In this document: positions 1-10,315 of the stretch, in pieces
How the letters are laid out: each line of letters starts with the position of its first letter
How positions within the stretch are numbered: the stretch's first letter is position 1
Source of the DNA: Artemia franciscana
Taxonomy: Eukaryota > Arthropoda > Branchiopoda > Anostraca > Artemiidae
DNA: 64,000 nt
Assembly: GCF_032884065.1 (NCBI RefSeq)
Contig: NC_088871.1
Location: 17,418,472-17,482,471, forward strand
Reading direction: 5' to 3'
Translations under genes and position numbers: made by a program
The notes under the pieces: generated by a model
What the model was told of the DNA's origin: nothing
Databases searched by the model: none
The model's input: the letters and a program-made list of their open reading frames with translations, nothing else

Positions 1-370
1 TTGTATATTGTGTATTTTATGTCAGTCTATTTTAGTTTTGTTTATATTTTTTAGTTATATTTTTTTAGTTTTAGTTTATAGTTTTTTTGGTAGTTTTTCT
101 ACACTGAAGGCGTCTTGTTATATACGGGCGAAATATTCATTTGATTTTTTGTTCTCTTCGCTTTCATTTACTGGCCATAGACCCGTTTGTCTTCTTTGTA
201 TTCATTTCTTTGTTTTTGCAACAAACAATATTGCGACAAATATATTTGCAACTAATATATTATATATACACACTATACAACAAACTGTAATTGCCTTTCG
301 ATAATTAAAAATTCTTCTTTTTGAATTTTGTGCAATCAAAGCCTTGCAATCAACCCATTCTTTTTTGTAG
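1..370 (+). other. Intron upstream of first recognised DMXL exon
   Basis: This stretch is rich in T and carries many TTTTAGT-like runs in its first 100 bases, similar in character to the T-rich tract near 37.2-37.8 kb. No coding homology was seen; the 98-residue open frame at 8-304 is low-complexity and hydrophobic. It ends in a good splice acceptor (polypyrimidine run then TTTTTTGTAG at 361-370). Confidence 0.6.
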
Positions 371-634
371 GTGGCCAAATCTGCATATCAAGCTAAACAA
401 GATCCTTTGGATGCCGCTATTTATTATTTAGCTATGGGCAAAAAAACAGTTGTTGCAACCCTGTATAAAGCTGCGAAGGATAAGAAAATGGCTGAATTTT
501 GGGCCAACAATTTTAAAGAAGATCGATGGAGGAGAGCGGCATTAAAGAATGCGTATGCACTCCTTGGAAAGCAACGATTTCTACATGCAGCTGCTTTTTT
601 CCTACTTGCTGGCTCTCTCAAAGATGCAGTTGAG
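371..634 (+). CDS. Rbcn-3A: DmX-like / rabconnectin-3 alpha, exon a (Rav1p C-terminal-type region)
   Basis: This internal exon encodes 88 residues in phase 0 of a DmX-like protein (rabconnectin-3 alpha; DMXL1/2 in vertebrates, Rbcn-3A in flies, related to yeast Rav1). The family regulates assembly of the vacuolar H+-ATPase and so acidification of endosomes and synaptic vesicles. Diagnostic segments are DPLDAAIYYLAMGKKTVV near the start and RWRRAALKNAYALLGKQRF then AAFFLLAGSLKDAVE at the end, which match the most conserved block of the family. The acceptor is TTTTTTGTAG. The donor is inferred at GAG|GTTCGT because the next exon opens with VCLDRLED, continuing the family sequence in frame; this donor is weak beyond the GT. 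Start and stop codons lie outside the window or in other exons. Confidence 0.93.
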
Positions 635-2486
635 GTTCGTTTATGTCCTATTCTTTCTCAACTGTCTTTTCATTGGAAGAGTATTTCGAAAAATCAGTTA
701 TAAATTTGATATAGGAATATAGGCGCCTTATACAAGAGACTTCCAGAAAATTTAAAAATACTGCTGAAATACGACATGTCCTTCCCCTGTTTTCCTACTC
801 CGGTCTTCAGAAATGTCTTTGGGTAATCTTGCTATCAATAAGCTAGTATACTTAGTATTAGACGATTCTTAAAAGGAACAGAGAAGCATTAATTTAAACA
901 ATTTGATTGAATATTTGGCGGATAATAATATATATGCTCGACAGCAAGGTAGTTTTAAGACCGAAATCGAATACGAGTAGTTCGCAATTTAATGCCTCTC
1001 CTCTGTAAACTTTTATTGTTGTTCACAATCATCAAAAAAAAAAATTAACATCTAATATTTTTTTGTCTTCTCTTTATGTGGGTTGATCGATTTTCGATCT
1101 GGGATTTGTTGAAGTTAAGCAGTTCGAATAAAATAGCCTGTTGTAAATATATAAAGCTATTATATCTTAATTTCTATTTTGTGATTATCACTATTGCTGC
1201 TAACAACTCACATCAGTACCAAGCCGCCTGAGGACAGCCCAGCGGCGCAATCTATTCAAAAATTTACTCTTTACCTTCTCCCATGAAGTGGTAATTTCCT
1301 TAAAAATTCTTTTTTTGAACCTTTTCCCACTCCATTCAAGGAAGATTTTCTTTATAATATTTTTTTTTGTAACCTAGTTTCTTTATTCTCAACCTCGGAG
1401 GTTAGTTTGGGAAATTCCTAACAAGTCTAGTTAAAAATATTTGCATTTTTTAAGGCAAAATTTTAATGCAATGTTTGTCTAACGTCGTATTGTTCAGTTT
1501 GTAATTTTCATATTACTTAAATCATTATAATTATTATGGCCTCAAGAAAAGCAATCGTTCCTGCTAGCCTTAATAATGGCTATTAATTTATTCTCTAGTC
1601 TACACAAAGTATTTGGCCTGTCGTAAAATCGGACAGCAAGAAGTCTGCGGAACCTCCAGTTGAATGAAGGCTATGTGCAAGCCTGGGCCCATCTTGTTCA
1701 TTACATGGTTTTCCGCAATTGATGGCTTTCTTGACACTGCGATTTGCTATCAACAAGAATCAACGTCCTGCAAAATCAACCTCAAGATTATTACCTCCGA
1801 CTTATTATATATTCAGACATGCCAATAATATACTACAATGGCAAGACAACCCATTATAAATAACACGGTTAGAATGAGTTTATTCTGCTAATAAAGACAC
1901 CAAAACAAACTAAACTCTAAAAAACTATTTATTAATCAACATCCAGTGCAATTCTTTATCGTTTAATAGGCTACAATTTTATCAAGAGGTGCCATTCCTG
2001 AAGGCCACTGCAGTGTGGTTTGTAGTAACAGTTCTGGTTAGATAAACTCGTGAAAGGCTCAGCCGGACACCACTATCTGGCCATACAAGCAGGGTTTTTC
2101 TTCCGGGAATAGGGGCAAAGGAAGAAGCTTATTACAGAGTGGAAACCCCAAACCATCTCATAAGGTCGGAACAGCTGACACCTTTTATACTCAGCTGAAA
2201 AGATCACTCAGATTATCTAACACAATTTTTCTTTAAACAACTATACCGAAGAAAAATCTAGCACCATCCCCGTCCGTGAGAACCAACAGCCAAAGTGGGC
2301 TTTAAAAATCCAAATGGGCAAGGGCCTTGGGTCTCTTTATAAATCCCTTCGGCGCGTGACCGTTCTGTGTATTTCAGTCATATCATGGTCATATTACTGC
2401 GTATTTTGGTCATATTAACTATGTATCGTCCATAGGCTCTTTATTGTGTATGACTCTAACAAGTTACGATTGTTCCCTTCTTGTAG
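635..2486 (+). other. DMXL intron 1 (recognised part)
   Basis: This 1.85-kb intron lies between exons a and b. A relatively GC-rich patch at about 1980-2350 looks like decayed repeat DNA, but no protein motif was recognised on either strand. It ends with the acceptor TTCCCTTCTTGTAG at 2473-2486. Confidence 0.6.
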
Positions 2487-2594
2487 GTATGTCTAGATCG
2501 ATTAGAAGACTTTCAGATGGCAATAATGATATGTCGACTATTCGAAGGAGATCTTGATTCCTTTCCGCAATCATATATTGATCTGCTAAAGCAG
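2487..2594 (+). CDS. Rbcn-3A: DmX-like / rabconnectin-3 alpha, exon b
   Basis: This 108-nt, 36-codon exon is in phase 0. It reads VCLDRLEDFQMAIMICRLFE and then an acidic stretch ending SYIDLLKQ. In the DMXL family this segment follows the LAGSLKDA block directly, with the pattern CL-x-LxDxQLAIxIxRLYE. The acceptor is CTTCTTGTAG and the donor is CAG|GTAATT, both close to consensus. The frame joins exon a and exon c without a shift. It is too short to stand out as an open frame and was found from homology to the neighbouring segment. Confidence 0.9.
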
Positions 2595-3824
2595 GTAATT
2601 ATCTATCCAATCAGCTTCTGCTAAAGGCTTAGAAGGTTTAGACTAGAGTAAAACGCTACAAGTCAAGAAAAACAAAATTAAATTGATCGTAGGTTCTAAA
2701 GCAAAGGTAGCTATGCCTAGTTATTCCTATGTGTACGGCTCTGTTAATATTTTGATGACATTCCATCAAGATGGTCACTGCAGCAAGAAAAAGAAGTTAT
2801 TAAGAGATTGTATATTCTACCTCATTTTTTAGAAACCATTAAATATATTTCATAGAAAGCATGAAAATATATTCAATTTGCCAAAAGATCTACAGGGGCG
2901 ACGGGTTTGAAGGGTAGCTACTACATTATTTGCTTGCATTTATTGTTTTGGGTTTGGATTATTGTACAAAAATAAAGCACGTCTACAGTACGTTTGGTAA
3001 AAGTGTATTTTCCGGTTTTTTATTGTGTGTGTTATTTTTGGAGAATTTTGCAAAAAAACCAAACATATTCTGGAGAGACTGGGGACACTCTATAATTTAT
3101 GTTCATCATAATTGCTCAGAGTAAAAATAAATACTAAAAGCCGACACAATATGTATTGAATAACCAAGAATAAGTAGGGTCCTCATTCTTTAATATTCGA
3201 ATAAAACGACAGATGTATGCAAACCTGTACAAGAGAATATTCTATAGAAATGAGATGTAAGTAAATTGCAAATTAAAGAAAATAAAACCAATTAAAACAA
3301 ATAAATAACTATATTTTATCAAATGGAGCTCATCAGAGATATTTCATCAATTCGAATGGGTCTATGTGCTGTTTTTTTGCCGTTTCTTTCAAGTATACAG
3401 TCAAAGTGTTAACCAAGGTTATCAATCAACCCCAAGGTTTTCTTGAGCCCATGATATTATTCTTGCTGTGTTGTATGTATCTGCGTAATGTACTATATTT
3501 TCTTACCCACTGCAATCCCTATGTGGGAATGCATGTTCCCTGATTTACTGTGCCATTATTGTGTAAAACTATCTTTTTCTTATATAAAAGCTGGTAAGTG
3601 AAAGGAGAGAATCGTGTTGGATTTATTTCGAGGACAATGTAATAATAAAACCCATGTTTAAGAGGATTCCTCCGCCCCATTCTTCCGCGTATCCAAAACC
3701 TTGTTCTTATTCCCTTTGATAGGAATTTTAATCGACACAAAGATATACGTATTGCCATACTATTTGTTTCTTATCTCTTGTAATTCTTATCCTTTATTTT
3801 TTATCCTATCCTTATTCCTTTTAG
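2595..3824 (+). other. DMXL intron 2
   Basis: AT-rich intron of 1.2 kb with no recognised coding remnant. It ends in a long polypyrimidine tract and the acceptor TTCCTTTTAG at 3815-3824. Confidence 0.6.
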
Positions 3825-4070
3825 AGAGTCATTGGTGACGTAGTTGAAAAGAAGTCTCTAGATCCCTTTTTGAGTTCAATGGCATATTGGCTAATTAAGG
3901 ACTACTCTTTGAGCTTAAATACACTTTTGGAAGTTTCAAGTGAATCTGATGCCAAAGTTGTCAAAGACTTCAATTGCGAAACTGCACCCGCTGTTTTTAA
4001 TTATTACATATTCCTCAGGTCGCACCCTCCACTTGTTAAACATCAAACAGTTGCATCTAATGGAGCAAAG
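3825..4070 (+). CDS. Rbcn-3A: DmX-like / rabconnectin-3 alpha, exon c
   Basis: This 246-nt, 82-codon exon is in phase 0. It contains DPFLSSMAYWLIKDYSLSLN, matching the conserved DMXL segment DPFLRSLAYWxxKDYxxALxTLLE, followed by a diverged stretch and then FNYYIFLRSHPPLVKHQ, which matches the conserved NYLRTHPLL element. The acceptor is TTCCTTTTAG|AGA and the donor is AAG|GTAGGA. Continuity of family motifs with exons b and d is strong evidence that this is a real exon. Confidence 0.93.
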
Positions 4071-4255
4071 GTAGGAAATTTTTTTTCTCTTTGTCACATA
4101 ATAAACCTGGTTAAGTCTTGCATGTATATTCGTTTTAATTGTTTTCACGCTTGTATGTCAACACCGTTAGCACATCCAACGCAGAGGAAGGTTGGCAGAA
4201 GTGCTTAAGCCCCCTAGAATAGGCTTATATAGAAGAATTCTAGTCAAAAGAATGA

Positions 4256-4560
4256 ATAATTTCCCAACCTCCTAATAATGTCCAAAGTTCGTGAAAAATG
4301 TGGTTCAGCCGCACTTACTAGGGCTATACCGAAAAATGTAAAGATGGATAGGCCACATTTTATAGATGAATGGAGGCTTTCTATTAAGCAGTCTGAGACC
4401 ATAAGGAAAGCAGGGCGTCTGTGAATGAGGTGAGATGAGTTTGTAAGAAAGGTTATAAAACAAAAAAAACAACTTCATAGAAGGGAGTAAGGAGTGAAGA
4501 GAGAAGCATGGAAAAAGATTATGAAATAGCACAAATTCTTATCGATTTGGATAAACGGAT
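4256..4560 (+). pseudogene. RTE-like LINE C-terminal fragment
   Basis: A translated stretch reads VREKCGSAALTRAIPKN and then a diverged segment with an AGR-like motif, a DEFVRK stretch and VKREAWKKIMK. This resembles the C-terminal tail of the same RTE-like non-LTR retrotransposon seen at 30.6-33.3 kb and in both arms of the 12.7-19.5 kb inverted repeat, where the corresponding segment is LYEKCxSIPxSRAI. Stops and frame changes show it is dead. It sits inside a DMXL intron in the same orientation as the gene. Identification is by eye from short motifs. Confidence 0.6.
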
Positions 4561-5034
4561 TTGGTGAGCCTCTCATCTATCATGGTCCTCTTTGCTGATA
4601 TATCTTGAACACTAAAATTCTACTGCAGTTAGTTGTTAATCGTACCACTAGTAGTAGTAAAATTCGGCAGCACCGAACATATGCGTTATAGAGCGCTCCG
4701 ATATCATTTTCGAGTCAAATCGGAGGCAAGTGATGTTAAATGTACAAAGTGGTTACAGTGAATTGTGTACAGTTTTGCTAACACATTAGGTTTGCATTTA
4801 CCCTTAATAAAAAGGATATAAACAAAATTGTTTTTCCACAGTTTAGAGGCCTTAAAGGAAAATCGTCGATTTGAAACTAGCACGCCCGTGGCTTCTCAAG
4901 ATCTGTAAAACTACCAGATGTGTGTTTATTATTATGTCATTAGTGTAGTAGTATATGCATTTGTGTGTGTTAATAATTCCCATAAATTTCCTAAATTTTT
5001 CATATTCTATGCCTTTTTTGATACGGATCTAAGT

Positions 5035-5945
5035 CAACCTTCGTTCAACTCAATTCATTTAACCGAACTGTCGTTCAACTCATCGCCCGTTTAACTCAAC
5101 CATATTTAACTCAACAACCATGTAACTCAAACCCCCATGCAATGAACCCTCATGTAACTCAACAACCCCGTTTAATTCAATGTCATTTAACTCAAACCCC
5201 CTTTAATTCAACTCCTGTGTGACTCAACACTCATTCAAATTGGTCTATGGATAAGTCTGAACTAGCACTGATTCAAGCTCAAAATTTGCTTCTCACTTTG
5301 CTTGCAGTCTCCAACTTATATTGCAATACCTTGAACTTAAGGTCAGATCTGAGGCTTTATTGATTCTGCAAGGTTTAAGCTTTAAGGGAAATCAAGGTTT
5401 TTGTGGTAAAGCTTTTGGCGGTCAATTCGTCGGAGTTTCAATTATTTTGCCAGCTGAAAAAAAAATGCCATTCGATTTACATCCAACGCTCTTTCCCAGT
5501 ATAATCGCCAAGTACGTAATTGCGCCCCAGCTCTTTAATCCGTCCCTTCCGGTATTTTATGACAGCTTTCAAATTACTTCGAATTCTAATATTAAGATGT
5601 ACCGAAATAATAGCTATCATTCCTGAGTCGGGAATTAATTTTTTGAATCAAAAGTTTTTTCTAACGTGTTTTGAGATTTTTGATCACAAGGCGCCATGGA
5701 TTGCTCCATGGTCCATTGCTATTGTTTTTTCAGAAGGAGAGAGAGGGGAAAATAGTTTTGCATTAAAACAACATGAAAAAAAAATTATCCAAGAATTAAT
5801 GTATAAACACCCCTTCATTCGAGTCGACTTTTATCACTCCCGACAAAACTGGCTGAATTACATTTTCTAGTTATATTGTGGATTAAGAGGGTTGAGATGA
5901 ATTGAGGTTGAGTTGGCTGGCCGTTGGGTTAAACGGGGGTTGATT
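5035..5945. repeat. Block framed by inverted AACTCAA minisatellites
   Basis: At 5035-5240 about a dozen degenerate 14-19 bp units are built on TTTAACTCAACNCCC. At 5885-5945 the same motif occurs in the opposite orientation (GGTTGAGTTG, GGGTTAAACGGGGG). The roughly 640-bp core between them holds two overlapping open frames (5321-5626 and 5520-5870) with no recognisable similarity. The layout resembles a foldback element or one with inverted subterminal repeats, but no target duplication was identified. Confidence 0.5.
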
Positions 5946-6350
5946 TGTAACAATGAAAAAGTCTCACAAAGATTACAATTACTGGGGGGGGGGGAGTTGC
6001 TGCTTTCAACGTGTTCATTCTTCGGCCAAAATTTCTACTTTTGCTGATTTCATCATGCTGGATTTCACAAACGTCTTCTGAGGAAGCTTTCATCGGATAG
6101 TCTTAATAGAAAGTGCACCTCGTTCTTTTAAGACAGTATCAGTTTGCAGGTATTTTGATGAGCTCTTAAATTAAGCGTAATGGAGAGGTTTTTATTTAGT
6201 GACCATCACTAATAATTCAGTCAATTGCTAAGGCAATCTATAATTGATCCTCAGATTTGTAGAATAATTTAACTTATACAACAAGCTCTCTAACATCATT
6301 TTTTAAATGCTTCATTGTAATGCCTTATAAAACCTATCTTCTCTTTTTAG

Positions 6351-6510
6351 ATTTCATTTGGAGTTGGGACTTCCTCTTTAGAACGCAGGCTCTACTTTAC
6401 AACGGCACATGCGCATTTCAAGGCTGGTTGCCCTGTTTTGGCCCTTGAAGTATTGTCTAAACTCCCAGAACGAATTTCCGATGACATAAACAAAACAATA
6501 GAGAGCGAAC
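6351..6510 (+). CDS. Rbcn-3A: DmX-like / rabconnectin-3 alpha, exon d
   Basis: This 160-nt exon starts in phase 0 and ends in phase 1. It encodes ERRLYFTTAHAHFKAGCPVL followed by ALEVLSKLPE. This matches a strongly conserved DMXL element (family pattern ERKLFFTTANAHFKxGCPxLALEVLSK). The acceptor is CTCTTTTTAG|ATT and the donor is GAAC|GTAAGC. The leftover C pairs with CA at the start of exon e to give a proline codon, so the frame is preserved. Open frames on the opposite strand here are shadows. Confidence 0.95.
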
Positions 6511-6735
6511 GTAAGCTTTACTTTGTCCGTTTTGGTGGGCATATGCAAAATGTATGGTTTGCGCTGTCGGGTCCAAGACTGTTGAAAGTGTTGGCCATTT
6601 TGTCTTTCTTATTTTATAACGCATGAAAGTTCTTAAGCCGAACTGGCCAGACATGACAATAAACAACAAAGAGAGATAAAACTCCACAAAAAAAACCTTA
6701 AACGAGACTACGGCCAGTAGAGAGGAAAGACTAAA

Positions 6736-6778
6736 ATAACGCGGATATTTCGCCTGTATCCAAACTAGGCGTCCTCAG
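6736..6778 (-). ncRNA. Candidate hammerhead-like ribozyme core
   Basis: On the minus strand CTGAGGA (the CUGANGA core) is followed by a stem CGCCT/AGGCG with an 11-nt loop and then AAATATCCGCGTTA. This resembles the PLE-associated hammerhead layout, in which a very short stem III follows GAAA. Whether the G before AAA is the core G12 or pairs in stem II is ambiguous, and stem I was not established. Similar motifs lie at 13.7 kb and 51.7 kb. Confidence 0.4.
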
Positions 6779-6885
6779 CACAAGATAAAAAGAAAAAACA
6801 CTAAACTAAAAACAAATAAAACCACCACCAATAATAATAAATACAATTGTCGCTAATAATCCACGTAGGGAAAAGAAGCTATTAG

Positions 6886-6946
6886 AGTTACTTCAATGAG
6901 AACATCAAAGCAACTGAGTTGCTTTGATGTTCTCATTGAAGTAACT
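6886..6946. repeat. Perfect palindrome, 30-bp arms and 1-nt spacer
   Basis: The arm 6886-6915 (starting AGTTACTTCAATGAG) is the exact reverse complement of 6917-6946, separated by a single G. It lies near one end of the 352-bp insertion. A transcript would form a 30-bp hairpin with essentially no loop. Confidence 0.95.
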
Positions 6947-7029
6947 TTGTTGTTTATTTTTATTTATCTTTGTTGTTTATTTTATAACGCATTCCCTGTA
7001 AAATGGTTTCCACGTAACTCACGTAACTC

Positions 7030-7200
7030 AAAAGTTTTTTACTGTTTTAAAAAGTAGAGTTGAGAGAAAGAGTGGAACTTTAGCGTAAATAGCGGGGCGT
7101 TGAGGGGGGAACAGCCCCTTTAATATACGGAGTGATTTCTGTTCGTTTTAAATTTTAATGTCGCTCCTTACTTTCAGTTAAAAATTTTTTTTTTTTTTAA
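7030..7200 (+). repeat. Half copy of dispersed palindromic repeat family
   Basis: The segment from TTTTTTACTGTTTTAAAAAG through AGCGGGGCGTTGAGG to CTTACTTTCAGTTAAAAA matches one arm of a repeat whose complete palindromic copies lie at 45135-45425 and 34780-35055. Here only one arm is present. Confidence 0.75.
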
Positions 7201-8597
7201 TTTCATTCATGAAATTATTTTCACTGTATATCTACAGTGAATTCAGTGAATTCACTAGAGTGTGTATTCATTTTCATTTAAGAAAGTTTTAAAACAAGAG
7301 AATCCAATTTTGAGCTGAAAAGTACCTAAAATATTAAGGAAAAAATTTGACCTGAGCAAATGTGGCGAAACAAGAAGTACAGAACATTTTTCAATTTTGC
7401 CGTTAACTAGGCTCACATTTTTACTTGATGATACGGTTCCAAAGGCAGTATATTTGGAAAAATATTAATATGGAACATATTATGAAGTGCGATGGATCCA
7501 TATTTTTCTCGTTTTCCTTATGTAAAAACGAGCACAGATTAATTGAAGAAAATATCTGCTCAAAGTGAAGAGCAAATTTGACACCTAAAATGAACTTAAT
7601 ATTTAAATGATATTAAAAAAAAATTAAGTGATAATATTTAAATTAAACTTAAAATGATACTTAAATGACACTTAATATTTCGTAGGTTTAAACCGATTGG
7701 CTATCCTGCAATTTTCGCTTGATGTAATTTTGGCCATATTCAGGCTAAAATATCTGCTTTGCAATACAACACGGTTCATGATGGAACAGAATGATACGTT
7801 GTATTTGCTTTATCTTATTTACTAGTTAAAAAGATCACTAGAATTTTAGATTCTGTGGAAATATGCCTTTCACTGATTTTTTTTTGTAAGTGCAAAGATT
7901 GGTCTGTACAGTCACACCTTAAAAACAAGCAGCCGCAGTAATTCTTGCAATGGAAATGTAAAAAAAAAATTTCTTTATAGATAGATTTGAAAATTCCGCT
8001 CTATATTACTCGCAAATTTTGAGTTTGTTAAATTTTTTCAAGATCGTACCATTTTGGAAGTGGAATCCAACTTTTTTTCGACTGATTAATGTAACAACTT
8101 TTGATTGGTAATTTTAAACTGAGTTAATTTTACATAGTTGTAATTATAATAAGTCGATTTTTTCACCCATATTTCGTAATAAGATTTGAGTTTCTGTTGC
8201 TCTGGACAAGGATCAATGGCGTCAGTTCGCAATTATTGGTGGGGGGAGGGCAATTTTCTTATAATTTGGAGGGAGGGGAAATTTTGGTTGGTTTTCACCA
8301 AAAAGGGCATTTTTCAATGAAAATACCAAAAAAAAGCATTTTTCAAAATGTAACGGGGGAGCAAACAATTTAGCCAGTGTCTCCCTAATTGATACCTCTT
8401 ACAAGGGTTGCTCTGTGCTTACCTTTAATTACTTTGAACGTCATGATTAAAGGTAGAATTTCTGATTTCTCTCAGCATACCTGACAGCTCCATGGAACAT
8501 AGTTTGATATACAGAAATGTGTGTTCGGGATGCATTGTAATCTTTAGTATCTTTGTTCCTTTGGTTTTATCTTGTTTCACTGTCTTTCCTTTTATAG
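7201..8597 (+). other. Remainder of DMXL intron 4
   Basis: AT-rich sequence without coding features. At 8215-8360 there is a G-rich, repeat-like patch (GTGGGGGGAGGGC and nearby runs). It ends in the acceptor TTTCCTTTTATAG at 8585-8597. Confidence 0.6.
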
Positions 8598-9083
8598 CAA
8601 AAACTCCTGAAGAGAAAGAAGCAGTGTTATCAAATGGTATAACTGAAGAAGAGATTGACTGGTCCACCCCTTTGTCCCTCAATACCAGATACAAGCTACC
8701 CGACAAATCGTCCGCTTTTGATTGGTCAACACCAGCTGTGGATCTGGATTTTGATTGGTCAAAACCAAGCAACAATACAAGTGAGAGTCTGAAACTCGAT
8801 TGGAAGATTGATTGTGACACAGAAGACGATGAAAGATTGAGTGAAGTAGATGGTCCGGCGGCTCCAAAAGAAAAGGAAGGTCCGCTGGATATAATGGGAC
8901 AACAAGTTAAATTCATTGTTTGTCTGAAGATTCTCATGGAAGAAATTTCGACGTTATCTACGGGCTACGAAGTCGATGGAGGACAACTGAGACTTCAACT
9001 CTATATTTGGCTTGAAAAGGAGGTGGATGCCCTACGTCAGTTATGCAGTTACGGAACTGATACTAACAGTATAAACTATAAAG
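8598..9083 (+). CDS. Rbcn-3A: DmX-like / rabconnectin-3 alpha, exon e (acidic DWS linker and conserved block)
   Basis: This 486-nt exon enters and leaves in phase 1. The first half is a low-complexity acidic linker with three copies of a DWS(T/K)P motif (IDWSTPL, FDWSTPAV, FDWSKPS) and a related LDWKID. The family linker also carries FDWSQP-like motifs. The second half, KFIVCLKILMEEISTLSTGY then EVDGGQLRLQLYIWLEKEVD, matches the conserved DMXL block FKLKFIACLKILMxELRTLSTGYEVDGG. The acceptor is TTTATAG|CA and the donor is AAAG|GTATTA. The open frame extends upstream into intron, so the apparent methionine at 8492 is not the start. Confidence 0.95.
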
Positions 9084-10266
9084 GTATTACAACGCTTTTG
9101 TAAACAAGGGATAAATAACACCATACTCAGTTTCTTCTCCCTTAATTTATATTACATGTTCCACTGTTAATTTTTTCTTTTCCGTAGTGGCGTCTCGATG
9201 AACATGGTTGCCCCCATAGGGGCAAGTAGGTAAAGAACAAACTATAGCCCATAGTAATCGAGAATTTAAAAATGTGTTGCTTTTTTTATAAACTGTCAAA
9301 TGAGGAAGAATTGCCGCTTGAAGCTATTTTAGAGATGATAGCAATTATCTCGATTAATCTGAAAGATAAAAGTTAATTGCAAATGGAAATTTGTGGGAAT
9401 TTCGAAAAATAGCCTAAAACCCCACAAAATGGTGCCGGATTGAACCATTGGAATTGCCATAGCCGTAAACCCCATCTGGAAGAATTACAGCCACCCATCT
9501 CGACAAACAAGGATGATGATTTTTTCACATAAAGATTAAAAGCAAACGAGTGTATATGAATTTATGTCTGGGGTGGGGTAAATGTTAAACAAAAAAAAAA
9601 CTTACCATGTGGGGGAATTACAAGTATAAGAAATTGTGGGAAATCTGAAAAATGATTTTAGATTTTGGATAGAGGCTAAGTTTGACAGGCTCTAATCCTT
9701 CAACCCTATTTACATGACTAGTTAATCCCTAAAGGGTTGACTGTTTTTGATGTGCTTAAATTAAAGTTAGCTGTTTTTTCCAAATGTGTGGTTTGCATGA
9801 ATACATCTATTTAGTTAATCCTTTTTTAGCTTATCCAGTTAAGTGAACCCATGAAGCTGGTATAATATTTTTCCTTAGACCTTACTAAAATTGTGATTAT
9901 GTCACTTCTTATACGAAATAGAGACAATGGTAGACATACTGAATACAAAATTAAAAAGTAATGAGGAACACCATTCTTCCTTTTCACTATGCCAAAACAA
10001 AAAGTGAAGTGGAATGGAGACTTACTCCGAAGAGAGGGATCAAAACAAATTTCAGCGAATTATTCGTCTATATAACCCGTAGTTGTCTTCAGCAAAATAG
10101 AAGAAACACTACAAAAAACAATATAAAATCTAACTCCTCTTTCCTTAAAGTTTCTCGTTTTACAAGGTTTTATCTCATTTAAAATATTTTTTCTCTCAGT
10201 TTGACATTTCAAGAACAATATGTTTTTTCTTACCGTAAATTCCTATTTTCCTTATTGTATTTCTAG
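9084..10266 (+). other. DMXL intron 5
   Basis: AT-rich intron. The 73-residue open frame at 9961-10182 lies in repeat-like sequence: on the minus strand at 10055-10091 there is a CTGAAGA followed by an imperfect stem, a degenerate relative of the hammerhead-like motifs elsewhere. It ends in the acceptor CTTATTGTATTTCTAG. Confidence 0.55.
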
Positions 10267-10315
10267 CTGAGCTCACCGCTCAACTCGCTAATCAACCTCT
10301 TCCAGATTCTCTAAA
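10267..10315 (+). CDS. Rbcn-3A: Probable short DMXL exon f
   Basis: This 49-nt segment has a strong acceptor (TTGTATTTCTAG) and donor (AAA|GTAAGC). It begins in the phase left by exon e: the carried-over G plus CT gives alanine, and the rest reads ELTAQLANQPLPDSL with no stop. I do not recognise this peptide in vertebrate DMXL, so assignment rests on splice sites and phase. No further DMXL exons, including the C-terminal WD40 repeats, were found downstream. Confidence 0.5.

Larger units (their letters stand above)
4071..6350 (+). other. DMXL intron 3, transposon-bearing
   Basis: This 2.3-kb intron carries an RTE-like LINE 3' fragment (4256-4560) and a block framed by inverted short repeats (5035-5945), described separately. 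It ends in the acceptor TTCTCTTTTTAG at 6339-6350. Confidence 0.6.
6609..6992 (-). mobile_element. 352-bp insertion with 16-bp target-site duplication
   Basis: The 16-mer TTATTTTATAACGCAT occurs exactly at 6609-6624 and again at 6977-6992, bounding a 352-bp insert. Inside are a hammerhead-like core on the minus strand (6736-6778), a perfect hairpin (6886-6946) and a pair of near-terminal inverted segments based on AATAAACAACAAAG (about 6659 and 6966). No coding sequence fits. It looks like a short non-autonomous retroelement of the PLE or retrozyme kind. That class is inference; the duplication and hairpin are seen directly. Confidence 0.65.

Noticed and set aside
8..304. 98-residue open frame at the left edge
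   Set aside because: Hydrophobic low-complexity translation of a T-rich intron with no motif.
424..621. Minus-strand frame across DMXL exon a
   Set aside because: Shadow of the conserved plus-strand exon.
5035..5240. CRISPR-like array
   Set aside because: Units are short, degenerate and without conserved spacer length, and the genome is eukaryotic.
5321..5870. Two overlapping frames in the core between inverted minisatellites
   Set aside because: No recognised similarity and no splice or start context; kept only as part of the repeat block.
8425..8937. 170-residue minus-strand frame
   Set aside because: Antisense shadow of DMXL exon e, whose plus-strand translation is strongly conserved.
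10055..10091. Hammerhead ribozyme on the minus strand
   Set aside because: CTGAAGA is present but the stem II is poor and GAAA is broken (CGAATAAT); only a degenerate relative.
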